DNA of 64,000 bases, from the NCBI RefSeq assembly GCF_000740895.1, contig NC_025263.1, positions 930,001 through 994,000 on the forward strand, read 5' to 3'. The notes beneath the pieces are model-generated. The model did no database searches and was not told the origin of the DNA. It worked only from the letters and a program-made list of their open reading frames with translations. How positions within the stretch are numbered: position 1 is the stretch's first letter; every line of letters starts with the position of its first letter. This DNA comes from Theileria orientalis strain Shintoku. Taxonomy: Eukaryota > Apicomplexa > Aconoidasida > Piroplasmida > Theileriidae. The position numbers and the translations under genes were made by a program. This document shows, piece by piece, positions 11,101-21,579 of the stretch.

Positions 11101-11762
11101 ACAAGGCGCTGCCGGGAGTGGACGTCGGAGAATTTAAGGTGACACAGGACAGGTTCAGCGTGTGGGAGGTGAAGCACGCGCCGGACGGAAGGCAGTTCGC
11201 AGTGTCGACGTCAGGGGGAGTGCACATATACTCCCTGGACGCGGCGAGGAACGTGGAACACGCGAGCCAGGCGATGAAGTCGCTGCACAGCTTCCAGCCG
11301 CAAATAATCACGAAGAACGTCACGAAGAGCGCGATTCTGGAGCAGCTGAAGGCAGGGGACCACGTGCGGGCCTTCATCCTGGCCCTGGCCATGAACAACT
11401 ACCAGCTCATGCTGGAGGTGTACGAGGGCACGCCCGCGAGCCAGATTGCCGCGGTGGTCTCGTCACTGGACCCTGCGCTCATCCTCGTGCTGCTCAACTT
11501 CCTGAGGAACGCGCTGAACTCGCACTCGCCGAACGGGACCGTGCACCTGGGACTGCACCTGGCCTGGCTCAACGCGGTGTTCACGATACACCAGAACGTG
11601 CTCGCGAGATTCTCCGGCGCCGGCGAGTCGAGCGAGGGGCACTCGGACCTGAGGACGATGATGTTGTTGCTCCTGAGGCAGATCAGGGACACTCGAGCGA
11701 ACGTCCTCGGCCTCTTCTCCTCGAACGCCTATACGCTGGAATACCTCTCTAACATGGGCTAA
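8127..11762 (+). CDS. PWP2: Periodic tryptophan protein 2 / UTP1, WD40 protein of the small-subunit processome
   Basis: Nucleolar protein of the UTP-B module needed for 18S rRNA processing. Eleven exons (8127-8199, 8250-8402, 8435-8543, 8576-8657, 8689-9007, 9082-9150, 9180-9241, 9277-9777, 9989-10297, 10534-10695, 10728-11762) give 957 residues, close to yeast Pwp2. The N-terminus has GRISFNPNG and VGNRINIYDL. WD40 repeats follow across the first 600 residues (WSSDSKYICTSSRDMTVRLW, GLLVVGFTGGMFGIYNVPEL, VVWEWKSETFVMKQQSHF, ATGGFDGKVKLWD, ASMDGTVRCFDLFRFRNFR, VSTSWDNTIKIW). The C-terminal Utp12 domain spans roughly residues 720-957. The second intron (8403-8434) begins with GC instead of GT. 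The fifth intron (9008-9081) was placed to keep the frame and is the least sure. Confidence 0.95.
9840..9987 (+). repeat. Degenerate ACAATAATGA repeats inside a PWP2 intron
   Basis: The 211-nt eighth intron of PWP2 (9778-9988) carries many imperfect copies of a short unit built from acaataatga, ttacaacac and tgacatgttaa. It looks like slippage-expanded simple sequence, and no function is apparent. Confidence 0.6.
10346..10420 (+). repeat. Three tandem copies of a 25-nt unit in a PWP2 intron
   Basis: The unit begins ttattaagctgtaaatagtg. Copies lie at 10346-10370, 10371-10395 and 10396-10420. The first two are identical, and the third differs at two positions. An AT dinucleotide run follows near 10453-10473. 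It lies in the ninth intron (10298-10533), so it does not affect the protein. Confidence 0.9.
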
Positions 11763-12086
11763 TCTAGTCGTTTTTTAAATATGTGGACTGCACGTGCATG
11801 ATTCGAGCCTTAAAAGCATAGTATTTACGTTGACGTTGAGTCGGCCAAAAACCAGTCTCATCTATCAATGTGTAGGATTCCAACAGGTAAAATAACATGA
11901 AATCAACCTTAAAAGGCACCAACATGGACGAAATAGGCAAATAATAGGGGTAAATCAAAAATATGTTAAGGTATGAACGCGACTGAGACAGCAGGCAAAT
12001 CTAAGTAGAAACGACGAATTACGTTACAATACACACGAATACAAATGATAAAATTTACGGAGCATTTTAATATATGTAAATATAAA
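11763..12086. other. Spacer after PWP2, no gene seen
   Basis: Mixed-composition sequence holding the PWP2 3' region. A 64-codon ORF on the minus strand has no coding character and no splice partners. Nothing else is recognisable. Confidence 0.45.
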
Positions 12087-12443
12087 ATGTGTAGCGGAGA
12101 TCGATGTAAATTGCGAAAGACAGAAATGAACGGGGCGCAGCAAAGGCGGCCTTCGGCTGCTGAATCTGAGATAATCGTGGAATCGCACTAACTAAAAATT
12201 ATAGAGGTGGAATCTGAGGACTTTCTGGGCTCAAAAAACGGACGTTTGAGGGAAACTGGAAACACGCAATGGGCTGAGGCACATAGTTTGCAAATAAATT
12301 TTGGTTCCGGGGGCGGATCTACGGATTTTCGGCCTGGATACACAGAACAGGACACTGCGGCTGCGCTCACATCTGGATTATCGGTGATGCTGGGCCGTCC
12401 AACGCACTTAAAGCGCGACGTTATTTACACATCACCCCATTGA
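12087..12443 (+). CDS. Possible small two-exon gene, unknown product
   Basis: An ATG at 12087 opens a frame of 30 codons that ends at a stop unless a 30-nt intron (12177-12206) with donor GTGGAA, internal cactaac and acceptor TAGAG is removed. Splicing yields 108 residues and stops at 12443. The product is hydrophilic with SEIIVESEDFLGSK, FGSGGGSTDFRPGY and GLSVMLGRP, and has no recognised domain. The base composition is more coding-like than the flanks. Both splice junctions carry the direct repeat GTGGAATC. The alternative is that this is part of the 5' leader of the downstream gene and not translated. Confidence 0.35.
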
Positions 12444-13212
12444 ATCCAAGCAACTGGATGCAGAGTGCATAGAACGTTCAGTTGTAAAGAATCATCAAAT
12501 CGTTTTGTTTGTACATAGTAGATCCCTGCTTTTGGTTTCTAGTATTTGTGCTATCGCTTGATTCTCGGCTATTTTTCTCGCTCGAACACCGACAACTCTC
12601 CCTCGAGGGCTCGTTCTTGGTGTTTAAAACTCGTTTTAATGCAGTAGGCAACCTATTTGTATCTATCTCTCACGATTTAGTTCTTTTTTTAGTTGTTGCT
12701 TTTTTTTTGTTTTATTGTACCGAAAGTGTACAGTTTAACTGATCTTGAGTCTCTCAATCTTGTTTTCTAGATTTAACTATTGTAAAATCAATAAATATCG
12801 ACTGCTGTAATACAATTCGGCTGTTTTTCGCTCTTTTTTTATTTAATGTAGATTTTTTTTACCTTTTTTTCATGTAGTTTTCAAATTTTCATTGTCTTTC
12901 GGCTATTTTCGTACTCATTTGTTCTAAGATCGCATTTTTTTTATTAATTTCGCTTTAAACGCAGGAACTCTCACATTCTTTTGCTTAGCAATTCTATTTT
13001 TATTTGTTTTCTGTAAATTTAGTTTGTTTTGCTCCATTTTACTTTCGGGGCACTCGTTGTTTAAGTCGTTCTTTCGGCTTATCTTCGCTTAGCTTTATTA
13101 CCGATTCAATTATTATTGGCTCGGTTTTTCTGCACATTTTCCGGCTGTCCATCAGCTGATCTTGTTTTAACAAATTCTTTTTTGGGTTTGTTTTCACTCG
13201 CTTTATTATCTA
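12444..13212 (+). promoter_or_regulatory. Long pyrimidine-rich leader or promoter with repeated TCGGCT motifs
   Basis: This 770-bp stretch has a plus strand rich in T and C with many T runs and no ORF of coding quality. The heptamer TTCGGCT, usually followed by an A/G and T-run, occurs at 12815-12822, 12898-12904 and 13073-13079, with the variant CTCGGCT at 12564-12570. It directly precedes the LOTUS/OHA gene and is likely its promoter and untranslated leader. A role in transcription or translation control is inference. Confidence 0.4.
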
Positions 13213-15330
13213 ATGGATCTGAGTGAGGTTATTTCCACTCACTGTCAACGCTACTTTGACAACCAGCCGCTTTCTCCCAACGCGTGGTCGCCCTGTTGGC
13301 GTGACTACCAACCTGGTTTGGTTGAGTGTTCCGGTGAGGAACACATGCCCGAGGACTTATTCGACTACTACATTTTGGTTGAATCTTTGATCAACGCGGA
13401 CTCTGAGGGCTCCGCCTCCGGTCAGGACGGCGGGAGCTCCAACTCCTGCTCTTCTGAGTTCGACTTCGGCAAGCATTTGTCCGACATTCTCCGGTCCATA
13501 AAATTCCAGGACTCTGTTGCGGGTGATTCGAAATCCTCCGCTTCTGGTGCTTCTGTCAAGGACATCAACTGGTCTGACTTCGAGACTAGCTTTTTGGCCA
13601 AGGTTCAGAGCCGTATTTCTGACAGGCCTAACAAGGACTCCAAACCTGACCTTATCTCCCAGCTTATGTCTGACTGGGACTTGAAGAACGGCGTCTCTTT
13701 GAAGGGCTCAGGCCTCGAGCCTGACTACAAGGACGGCGGGCTTTACACTGAGTGCAAGCAATGCAGCGGCAAGCTTTCCAACGCCAGCTGGTCCACCAAG
13801 AGCAGCCCTTCTCACTCCAAGGACTTTTCTAACGCATTTGTCAGCGGCAATAACTCCGCTCTCCCTCGCGTTGTTGACGGCGTCGAGACCAGACTCAACA
13901 GCTCCAGGGGCTCTGACAAGTCTACCAACAGGACTAAATTGGCTGGCAACGCTCCACCCGTCTCTCACAACGGCTTCAGCATCGTCAGCGACTCAAAGAC
14001 CTCTCTCGTGAACGGCTTCAGCGGTGTTAACGGCTTCGGCGCCAGTGACCTAAAGAACTCTCTCGCGACCGGCTTCGACTACTCTGGGATGGGTTCCAAC
14101 GTCTTAGTGGACAACGGTGCGATTGGCTTAAACAACTCTCTCGTGAACGGCTACAAGACTGTTAGTGGCTTCAACAGGGTTAACGGCTCATCTCGGAACT
14201 TGGGGTTCAGCAACTACTCTCCTATGAGGTCGAAACACGCGAACGGGAACAACTTTGGGAAGAAGGGCAACGGTCAATCTTTCAGGAACCAGCTCGTCGG
14301 CAACCCTGTGGTCTACAGGCAGGTGCTAAACAACCAGCTTCTCAACTCCCAGTTCGTCCCCGGCCAGATGATGGGCGCTCCCAACTTGTTCAACGTCCCC
14401 TGCTTCAACCCAGGCTACGGGGGTGTCGCCTACGGCGGCGACTACTTCGTCGGTGCCCACTACCTCAGTCCCCATGCCTACGTCCACTCCGACTTCGTCG
14501 GCAGCCCCGCCTTCGTTCACGGCGGCTACTACGATAACTTCCGCTACTCCAGGCCCGGGAAGCCTGTCTCCAAGCCTCACTACCACTACAAGCCGTTCAA
14601 GAGCAGGCCCGTTCGCAAGAAGAAGGGTAAGCACGACTTCTACGCTGCCCCTTCTCTTAAGGGCGCCGAGTTCGAGCGTGCAACCGAGTTATTGAGGCAG
14701 ACTCTCCTCTCTCTCTACCGGGACCAGATTATGCCAGTCTACTTCAACGTCAGGGGCCGTTTCCTTGAGTTCAACAAGGACGAGATTGCGCCCGAGCACA
14801 TAATCGACGTCTGCATCAGGAAGTCCGACGTGTTCAGCGTCGTCTCGAACGGGTCTCTGAACGAGACGTACATCTACCTCGTCGACGAGCCTGAGTGGTT
14901 CGTCGGCTGGGTCGACAGGAACGACCTCACTGACCACTACAGCACCGAGGTCTGGGAGCAGTTCTTCGACTTCATAAAGGGCTACAGGGACGAGGAGGGC
15001 AACGAGCAGTTCCCCGGCAGCATCTACGGCATGAGCAAGGTAATGCGTCAGCTGAAGCTTCCCTTCATCGAGGGCATGAGTCTCGGGACCATCTGCCACA
15101 TCATCCAGCTGGCGATCCGGCTAAAGAACTTCCTCTTTTACGAGGTCAAGGCTCTCAAGCCCACTGAGACTGTCAAGAACAACGAGTTTCGCGACATTGT
15201 CGACTCTCTGCCTAAGGTGGACCCTGGCAAGTCTTCCTCTGCCTCTAAGGACAAGTTATCTCCCACGACCAGCAAGAGCGCAATTTCTACCGACAGGACC
15301 GGACTAAAACGTGTAAATGAAGGAGTTTAA
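13213..15330 (+). CDS. Probable LOTUS (OST-HTH) and OHA domain protein
   Basis: Single-exon gene, 705 residues. Residues 1-130 are acidic and Ser-rich. Residues 130-340 are disordered, with repeated NGF/NGY motifs (VNGFSGVNGFGASDLKNSL, LVNGYKTVSGFNRVNG). Residues 340-480 are rich in Gly, Tyr, His and Asn and end in a basic patch (RPVRKKKGKHDF). Residues about 485-556 fit a winged-helix LOTUS pattern (LRQTLLSLYRDQIMPVYF, IIDVCIRKSDVFSVVSNG). Residues 557-652 fit the OST-HTH-associated pattern (EPEWFVGWVD, VWEQFFDFIKGY, FPGSIYGMSKVMRQL, MSLGTICHIIQLAI). Such proteins bind RNA, often in germline or sexual-stage granules. Both domain calls rest on pattern memory. If wrong, it remains a conserved protein of unknown function. 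Codon use favours C-ending codons more than the neighbours. Confidence 0.55.
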   Translation: MDLSEVISTHCQRYFDNQPLSPNAWSPCWRDYQPGLVECSGEEHMPEDLFDYYILVESLINADSEGSASGQDGGSSNSCSSEFDFGKHLSDILRSIKFQDSVAGDSKSSASGASVKDINWSDFETSFLAKVQSRISDRPNKDSKPDLISQLMSDWDLKNGVSLKGSGLEPDYKDGGLYTECKQCSGKLSNASWSTKSSPSHSKDFSNAFVSGNNSALPRVVDGVETRLNSSRGSDKSTNRTKLAGNAPPVSHNGFSIVSDSKTSLVNGFSGVNGFGASDLKNSLATGFDYSGMGSNVLVDNGAIGLNNSLVNGYKTVSGFNRVNGSSRNLGFSNYSPMRSKHANGNNFGKKGNGQSFRNQLVGNPVVYRQVLNNQLLNSQFVPGQMMGAPNLFNVPCFNPGYGGVAYGGDYFVGAHYLSPHAYVHSDFVGSPAFVHGGYYDNFRYSRPGKPVSKPHYHYKPFKSRPVRKKKGKHDFYAAPSLKGAEFERATELLRQTLLSLYRDQIMPVYFNVRGRFLEFNKDEIAPEHIIDVCIRKSDVFSVVSNGSLNETYIYLVDEPEWFVGWVDRNDLTDHYSTEVWEQFFDFIKGYRDEEGNEQFPGSIYGMSKVMRQLKLPFIEGMSLGTICHIIQLAIRLKNFLFYEVKALKPTETVKNNEFRDIVDSLPKVDPGKSSSASKDKLSPTTSKSAISTDRTGLKRVNEGV

Positions 15331-15521
15331 ATATATTATCGATCACTAAGCTTCTATACATGGTTATACTATAAATTGGATGTAAGATTTAAAATATTTG
15401 CGATTTAAAAAAAAATAAAAAATATTTTCTCTCATCTGTCACCAGTATTGGGTATACCCATTTTTTAGATTCAAACGCAAAATTTACATGCTAAATCCGT
15501 GTAAAATGATTGCATCTATTA

Positions 15522-18500
15522 ATGGCACACTTTAGCATTAGTAAATCTTTCGATCTGGAGGGTCTGGAGCTGAGGAAGGCGGAGGCCAACAGCGCTTTCA
15601 CGCAATCCGACTACAAAACCGCGTCAAAACTGTATTATAACATTATCAAAGACGCTGTTGGCATAGATACTCTTGATGTTGATGTGGAATTTTTGAAGAA
15701 TCGAGTGAAAAAATGGTCGTCTCAACTTACACACCCCGACTTCAGGAGACTTCTGTCGACAGTCACGTCAAACATGGCTATGTGTTGTAACCGCATGGAA
15801 AAAAGGGAAGATGCAAAAACACTGTTTGAAACCGCGCTAGTCTTCGATGAGAACAACTACAAGGCGAACTACAACCTTGCACATTCCCACTTGATATCCA
15901 AGGATTATAACATGTCGCTGTATTATATAGAGAGGTGTCAGAAAATAGTTAAATCTGATCTTCCTAGTTGGAAAAATAAAAAACAACCTCACTTAGATTT
16001 AATGGAACAGGTTAGGCAGACTTTGAAAAAAAATGACGTGACTAGAGGGGGTGTAAACGACCCGAAGCAATTAGCAGAGGAAGTTTGTAATGAAAACAAC
16101 GTGACCCTGAATCTGCAAAAGCTCAGACTGATTCCGACTAAAAAGATGATTCAGTCGGAGGCGCTGCCAGAACTGGTTGAACTGTGTCAAAATAAAGTGA
16201 GGGACAAAATAGTGGACGACGTACTGGTTTCAGTTTGGTCATGTTTGTACCATATGTTATATAAGTGCGAAGAAGAATATAAAGAGGAACTGCACGCACA
16301 ATTCATGAATAGTTTTAAAAGCAGAGAATGCAGTTTGTACGACTATGCCAAAAGTTTGTTGAACATTAACAAAGAGAGTGAGCAAGCAGAAGTTGTCTCA
16401 GTGTTAAACAACGTGGCCAAGTGTTGTCCCCTGGTCAAAGGAGTAGATGGCTTGAAAGCGTTGCTGCTCCTTATGGAACCGGAGATGCTGGACGTGGATT
16501 TAGTACTCAGCTCAATATTGGTGTACTTTTCAAAAACAGCAGCAGTTGCACCAGTTAAGCAGAAGGACGCGTCATTTAACCTGGCGCTGTCGAAGGTGCT
16601 GCAAAAGCTGATATCAATGTGCGACGAGGAGTGTTTGGGGTTAAGGGAGCAGTTGGAGGCATGCCTGATGAGTATCTTCAGAATGGAGTTCGAAGGCTAC
16701 GAGGTGACGCAGGACAGCTTCAGCAACATGGTCAACAGCGCGCTGGAGCCATACGTGAACACAGAGCTGGACGGAGTGAGTGGGAAACCCCTGCTCTCAT
16801 TTGAAAACAACTGGTACGTAGCAGCAAAGTGTATGTTTCTGGCAAACAAGACGATCTTTAAGGCGCACGTGGTTGTCACAGGGGCAGTGCAGCATTTATG
16901 TCGAGTGCATTTTACAGACTATTCAGAAAGAACAAGAAGGCTGTCTTTTGAAACGCTTTTAAACTGCGTTGACTTTGTGGAGTTCAGACAGGAGATGTTG
17001 GACTTTGTACACGATAACCAGTGCTTTCTGGAGCTCCTGAATTCACCAGAAGTAGTCAGATTTAGCAACGAGTTGGTAAACAGCGCCAAGGTAAATGCCA
17101 CTATGACAGGTGTAGGCCAAACGAGTGCAATTGGTAGTGTAACTGATGTAGGCCATAGTAGTTCAAGTGCCAGTGTAACAGATGTGACATACAGCAGTGC
17201 AAGAGGAGTCTCAGTAAAGACAGGGCCAGAGGGAGAAGAAGTGAGTAAACACAGTGGAAAACATGAATTTTTAAGATGGATGGTAGAAAGTAGAGTCCTG
17301 ATGTTTGCAAAGGTCAGTTTGCACTCAGCAGAGGTGAAAGATGAGGTGTTGAACCACTTTGACCTGTGTACTTTGTTGCCAAAGATGGTGCTGAACACAA
17401 TAAACAGTGGCCTGGAAGAGGATATGGTGTTGCAGGCACTGTCATTTGCAACGCTGCACGAGGAGTTCAAAAGAGCAGACCTGTCATTCATACCAGAACT
17501 GGTAACCAAATATAAAAAAACAGACTGCTCAACTCTGTTGGTGGTGCAGAGCATAACAAACCTGCTTCGAGGAAGTAAGGACAGGAACAGTTTCATAGAG
17601 GACTTGGAGTTGGCGAAGTACGACTCAGAGCAGCTGAAGCAGCTAAAGACGCTCCAGGAAAGGTTGCCAGCACAGGCGAAGCTGACGACTAACGGAAACT
17701 ACTTCGAAGGCAACGACGAGTCGGCGAACATGGCGAGGAGCGTGGTGTTCTCGGTCGGAGACAACGCAGTGCCGACGTACTTGGCGAAGGTTCACAAGTC
17801 AGCGGCCTCGGAGCACACGAAGATGCTGCTGGTGGAGGCACTGCACTACCTGGCGCTGAACGTAAACCACCGCAGACAGCTGAACGCGTTGGGAGTGCTG
17901 CGGATACTCATCAACGTGGCAAACTCGAGTAAGTACCGCCAGAGCGATAACAGACTGGCGGCCACATATCGCAGCATGAGTTGCTACAAGCTGGTGGTGC
18001 AGTCGGTAGCGCACCTGTGCATTGCGACCTCTCCGACGAACCTCACCTTCAACGACGCGCAGGACGCAGTGAAGCCGCTGCTGAACCTGCTCGAGGACGA
18101 AAACGAGCTCTTTCAGTACGAGTCTGCGCTGGCGCTGACGAACCTGCTCTCGATCAACGACGACGTCAGGAGGAGGGTCTTCGCGCTCGGAGGCTGGGAC
18201 AGGTTCTCGAGCCTCCTCTTCTCGGACAACGAGATGCTGAAGACGGCGGCGCTCGAGGGCTGGTGCAACTTGTGCGCGGGCGACGACGTCGTCCACGGCC
18301 ACTTCTACGGGAAGATAAGGGCGCAGGTCGAAGCCACGCCCGAGGGGAACGTGTTCGAGGTGAGCGTGCACGACATCAACATAATGCTGATGTTTATAGC
18401 CCACAACCTCAGGCAGAACACGGTCTCGGCAGCATCAGGGTACGTAAATACGCCACCTGTTTTGTATTGTTATTGTTATTATTGCTAGTTATTAGTATTG

Positions 18501-18955
18501 ACTGTTAGTTGTTATCAGTTATCACTGATACTAATTGACATGGATTTGATAGTTATTACAATAAGAAGTTGTTATTACAGCTAACTAACTAGATAACTAT
18601 ACACCAACTAGATTAACCAGTTATAATAATGTGTATTTGCAACACTTTGTGATGACTTACATTTTTTAGCGCTTTCGCCTTACTGGTCAGAGATAGTAGA
18701 ATTGCCCAGTACATGCCCTTTGTCTCAAGGTTTGAAAACGTGCTCAAGACTCTGGATGGAACAGACGACGCTTCTATCATCCACAGGCTGCTGACGGCTC
18801 TGTCCTGCGTGGTCAACTCGAAGTTGAGGGACGCCAACGAGGTCAACGAAGCCCACTTCAACTCAGTGGTCGAAAACATAAGGGCCGCAGTTCGTCGTAA
18901 CACACACAAATACACGAACAAGACACTGCTGGACCTCTATAATGAAATATGCTAA
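15522..18955 (+). CDS. UNC-45 family myosin chaperone (TPR plus armadillo UCS domain)
   Basis: Cytosolic co-chaperone that, with HSP90, folds myosin heavy chains. Apicomplexan relatives serve the motility myosins. Two exons (15522-18439 and 18670-18955) with a 230-nt intron give 1067 residues. The ATG at 15522 precedes an N-terminal TPR domain (LRKAEANSAFTQSDYKTASKLYY, LSTVTSNMAMCCNRM, AKTLFETALVFDENNYKANY). The long alpha-helical body ends with armadillo-type repeats (LNALGVLRILINVANSS, VKPLLNLLEDENELFQYESA, ALTNLLSINDDVRRRVFALG, LKTAALEGWCNLCAG) typical of the UCS domain. A low-complexity segment near 17095-17230 with two SVTDV units interrupts the body. An upstream in-frame TTG at 15510 is not needed. 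The intron is rich in TTAT/TTAG words. Confidence 0.88.
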
Positions 18956-19123
18956 TAAAAATGTACACGCATACACACATTTATTTACATTTATGTACGT
19001 TCGTATATATAGGTATACGCACAGATAAATATAAGCACATAAATATAATTACATAAATATACGCACATAAATACGCGCACATGAACACTTATAAGTACGT
19101 AAGTACGCAATTTTAGTAAAATA

Positions 19124-21086
19124 TTATACATTGCAGCCGACGTGGTAGTTGAGTTTCTTGAAGGACCTCGAGTAGTGGAGACAGAGGATTCCGATGAACG
19201 TGAGGATGATGGTCACGAGGACGATGAGGTCGAACCGGTAGCGGAGGCCGAACCACACGTACAGGTCGTTCTTGAACAGGAAGGCGAGCAGCTGCTGCTT
19301 CAGGTCCTTCGGCAGGAAGGGCACGACGAGCACGAACTGCGACGGGAATGTGAGGATCATGAAGCAGGCGAGCGCGAGGCCCAGCGTGTTGTCCGACATG
19401 AGCTTGTTCTTCTGCAGGTACTTCGTCTTCAGGAGCACGCGCCCGAAGTCGAGGAAGTAGCCGACCGAGGAGATCATCACGCAGGCCAGGAATATCGAGT
19501 TGGCGCGCGAAATCACGAAGTCGAAGGCCGTCGGCAGCTGCACGCTCTCGAGCACGTCGTTGAGGATCGAGGACACGATCTCGTCGCGCATGAACTCGTA
19601 GTACGCCTTCGTGATGATCTTCTGGTTCTCGATGCGCGAGAGGCTCTCGCTGTAGTTGTTCACGAGCATGAGGATCGCGCGCTTGCATATCTTGTAGCAG
19701 TTGATCATGCAGCCGCCGGCCACAAGGCACTTGAGCCCCAGGAAGAGCTTGCCCGAGAGCTTCGAGGACGACTGCTTCTCCTTCTTCAGCATCCGCAGGT
19801 AGTCGAGGTCGCTCTTGAGCTCGTTCATCATCATCCACATTCTGACGCTCGTCTCGTCGTTGTCGTGCTGGCTGCCCGAGGAGTGGAACTCCCTCGCGTA
19901 GTTCAGCTTGTAGAGCTTGCTCGAGACCTTCAGCTTCAGCGTCTTCAGCTTCCTGAAGAGCGCGTCCACCTTCGAGGTTGCCGACGCCCCCCGTCCGGGG
20001 TCATCCAGCTCGAAGTTGACGCACATCTCCGCCGGCAGGTACGAGGTCAGCAGGTGCTCCGCCTTCGAGGCTGCGTTTTTGTACTCCGTCGACGAGTCAG
20101 TTGTCTCCAGGCTCCCGCTGTCCACCTGCATCAGGAACTCGTCGTCGAGCGCCTCGTCGTCCGAGTAGTAGACGTTGTTTTCGAGCATCTTTACCTTCAG
20201 GTCTCTGCGCGCCTTGTTGCAGTCCGTGATAAGGCTCTCCAGCTGCCGCACCGACGAGACGTCCCTGTTGATGATGTAGAGCAGGTACGGGAAGTAGATG
20301 CCTGAGAATCCCACGAGCAGCGCCACGAAGAAGAGCCCGAAGCCGCACATGTAGTAGATTCCCGTGAATATGACTCCGACCGAGTGCGGCTTCATGAAGT
20401 AGAACATTGCGTGCAGCACTATGTGTCCTACTATTATTCCGAACCCGATCCAAACTCCGCAAAACGAAAGTGTCCCCAGGAGCTTTTGTTTCTAAAAATA
20501 TTAATTATCTTTCTCTTCAAAGACTTATAATCTAATGTGGATATGTCCTCTGGTGTTTAATTTCCGAATATAAACTATGGCACACCTATCTAATACGTGT
20601 TAAATAAATTTGACTGAACACGTCCATATAAGATAATACACATCACAGTGTCCTTACCAGCTCCAAATTCGATCTTAGACTCACAAACTTGTTTGACATA
20701 CCCAGTGGTATTACAAAAAACAATAAAATTGTGCACAATACTGCATCAAATTTCCAAAAAGATTGTAAGAATTCTTTATTTTCATTCACGTTTATAAAGT
20801 ACAGGAACGACAGGTTCGCTATAAATCCTATTGAACCGAGGCAGGTTAATCCGAATATCAGTGTTCCAAATCTTCTCCATGAGGACAGCAGATATGGCAC
20901 AAATGATCTAAATCCTCCCTCTCTGATCGTTGTGACGAACGAGCTTGAGGTGAAGTCTGAGAAGATGTTCCCCTGTTCGTGGTTCCTCCTAAGGTACAGT
21001 ATAAATTCGATTGCGAGGCATCCCAAGACCGAAAGAAACACGTGCAATGATACAATCCCAGTTTTAAATAAAAGGGTCGATGCCAT
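19124..21086 (-). CDS. GPHR / GTG-type multi-pass membrane protein (Golgi pH regulator family)
   Basis: Predicted Golgi or ER anion-channel-like protein. Two exons (21086-20658 and 20491-19124) with a 166-nt intron give 598 residues and about nine hydrophobic segments. The family signature is GFSGIYFPYLLYIINRDVSS followed by a coiled region QLESLITDCNKARRDLKVK, which aligns with the GPHR motif preceding the central cytosolic loop. That loop (about residues 230-380) is larger than in animals and acidic, with KVDALFRKLKTLKLKVSSKLY-type helices. Later membrane segments include NSIFLACVMISSVGYFLDF and LIVLVTIILTFIGILCL. The start was moved from the upstream GTG to the ATG at 21086. It converges on UNC-45 across about 170 bp of simple acataaata-type sequence. 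Confidence 0.8.
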
Positions 21087-21579
21087 TGTGAGTCGATTTC
21101 TCACTAACCTCTTGCGGGGTGAATTAAAGGTTAAAATACAGCAAAGTGGCCAGATTTAAAACCATTTTATTCAATTATATTTGCGATGGATGAGTTTTAA
21201 TTAAAATGCTAAACTAGTTGTTTATATATAATAATTATTCATGGAAGAAACGATTCATCACTTAACAAGGAGTTTTAAAATTTAAAAACAAACAAAATTA
21301 AAATACAATGCACATCTTTTTTAAAATATTTAAATTTGGTGAATAAAATTAAAAATACAACAATGAATGTCCATATTATTTTTTTAATGTAGCACTATAT
21401 AAAACATACAGACTTTTAACTCAATCACAGCTGTATTTTATTTTAATTAATTTTTTTAGTTCACAAATATGATTTTACTTATTTTTACATCGAATTACCT
21501 TAAACATATTAATCCTTCTTATATTTTATTTACTACGTTTACACATTAATATATATTTATTACTTCACTCATTTTAACT
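21087..21579. other. AT-rich divergent intergenic region
   Basis: Very AT-rich spacer between the diverging GPHR and bS6 genes. It should hold both promoters, but no discrete element is recognised. Confidence 0.5.

Noticed and set aside
11764..11958. 64-codon minus-strand ORF downstream of PWP2
   Set aside because: The composition matches non-coding flank, there are no family features and no splice partners, and it overlaps the PWP2 3' region.
18482..18660. TTAT/TTAG-rich simple sequence after the main UNC-45 exon, possible gene end
   Set aside because: A GT donor at 18440 and an AG acceptor at 18669 join the frame to a further exon with UCS-like sequence, so this is an intron rather than a terminator region.
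19142..20305. 387-codon plus-strand ORF over the GPHR gene
   Set aside because: Its composition is a Val/Glu/Leu/Arg shadow of GC-rich third positions. The minus strand gives a coherent multi-pass membrane protein.
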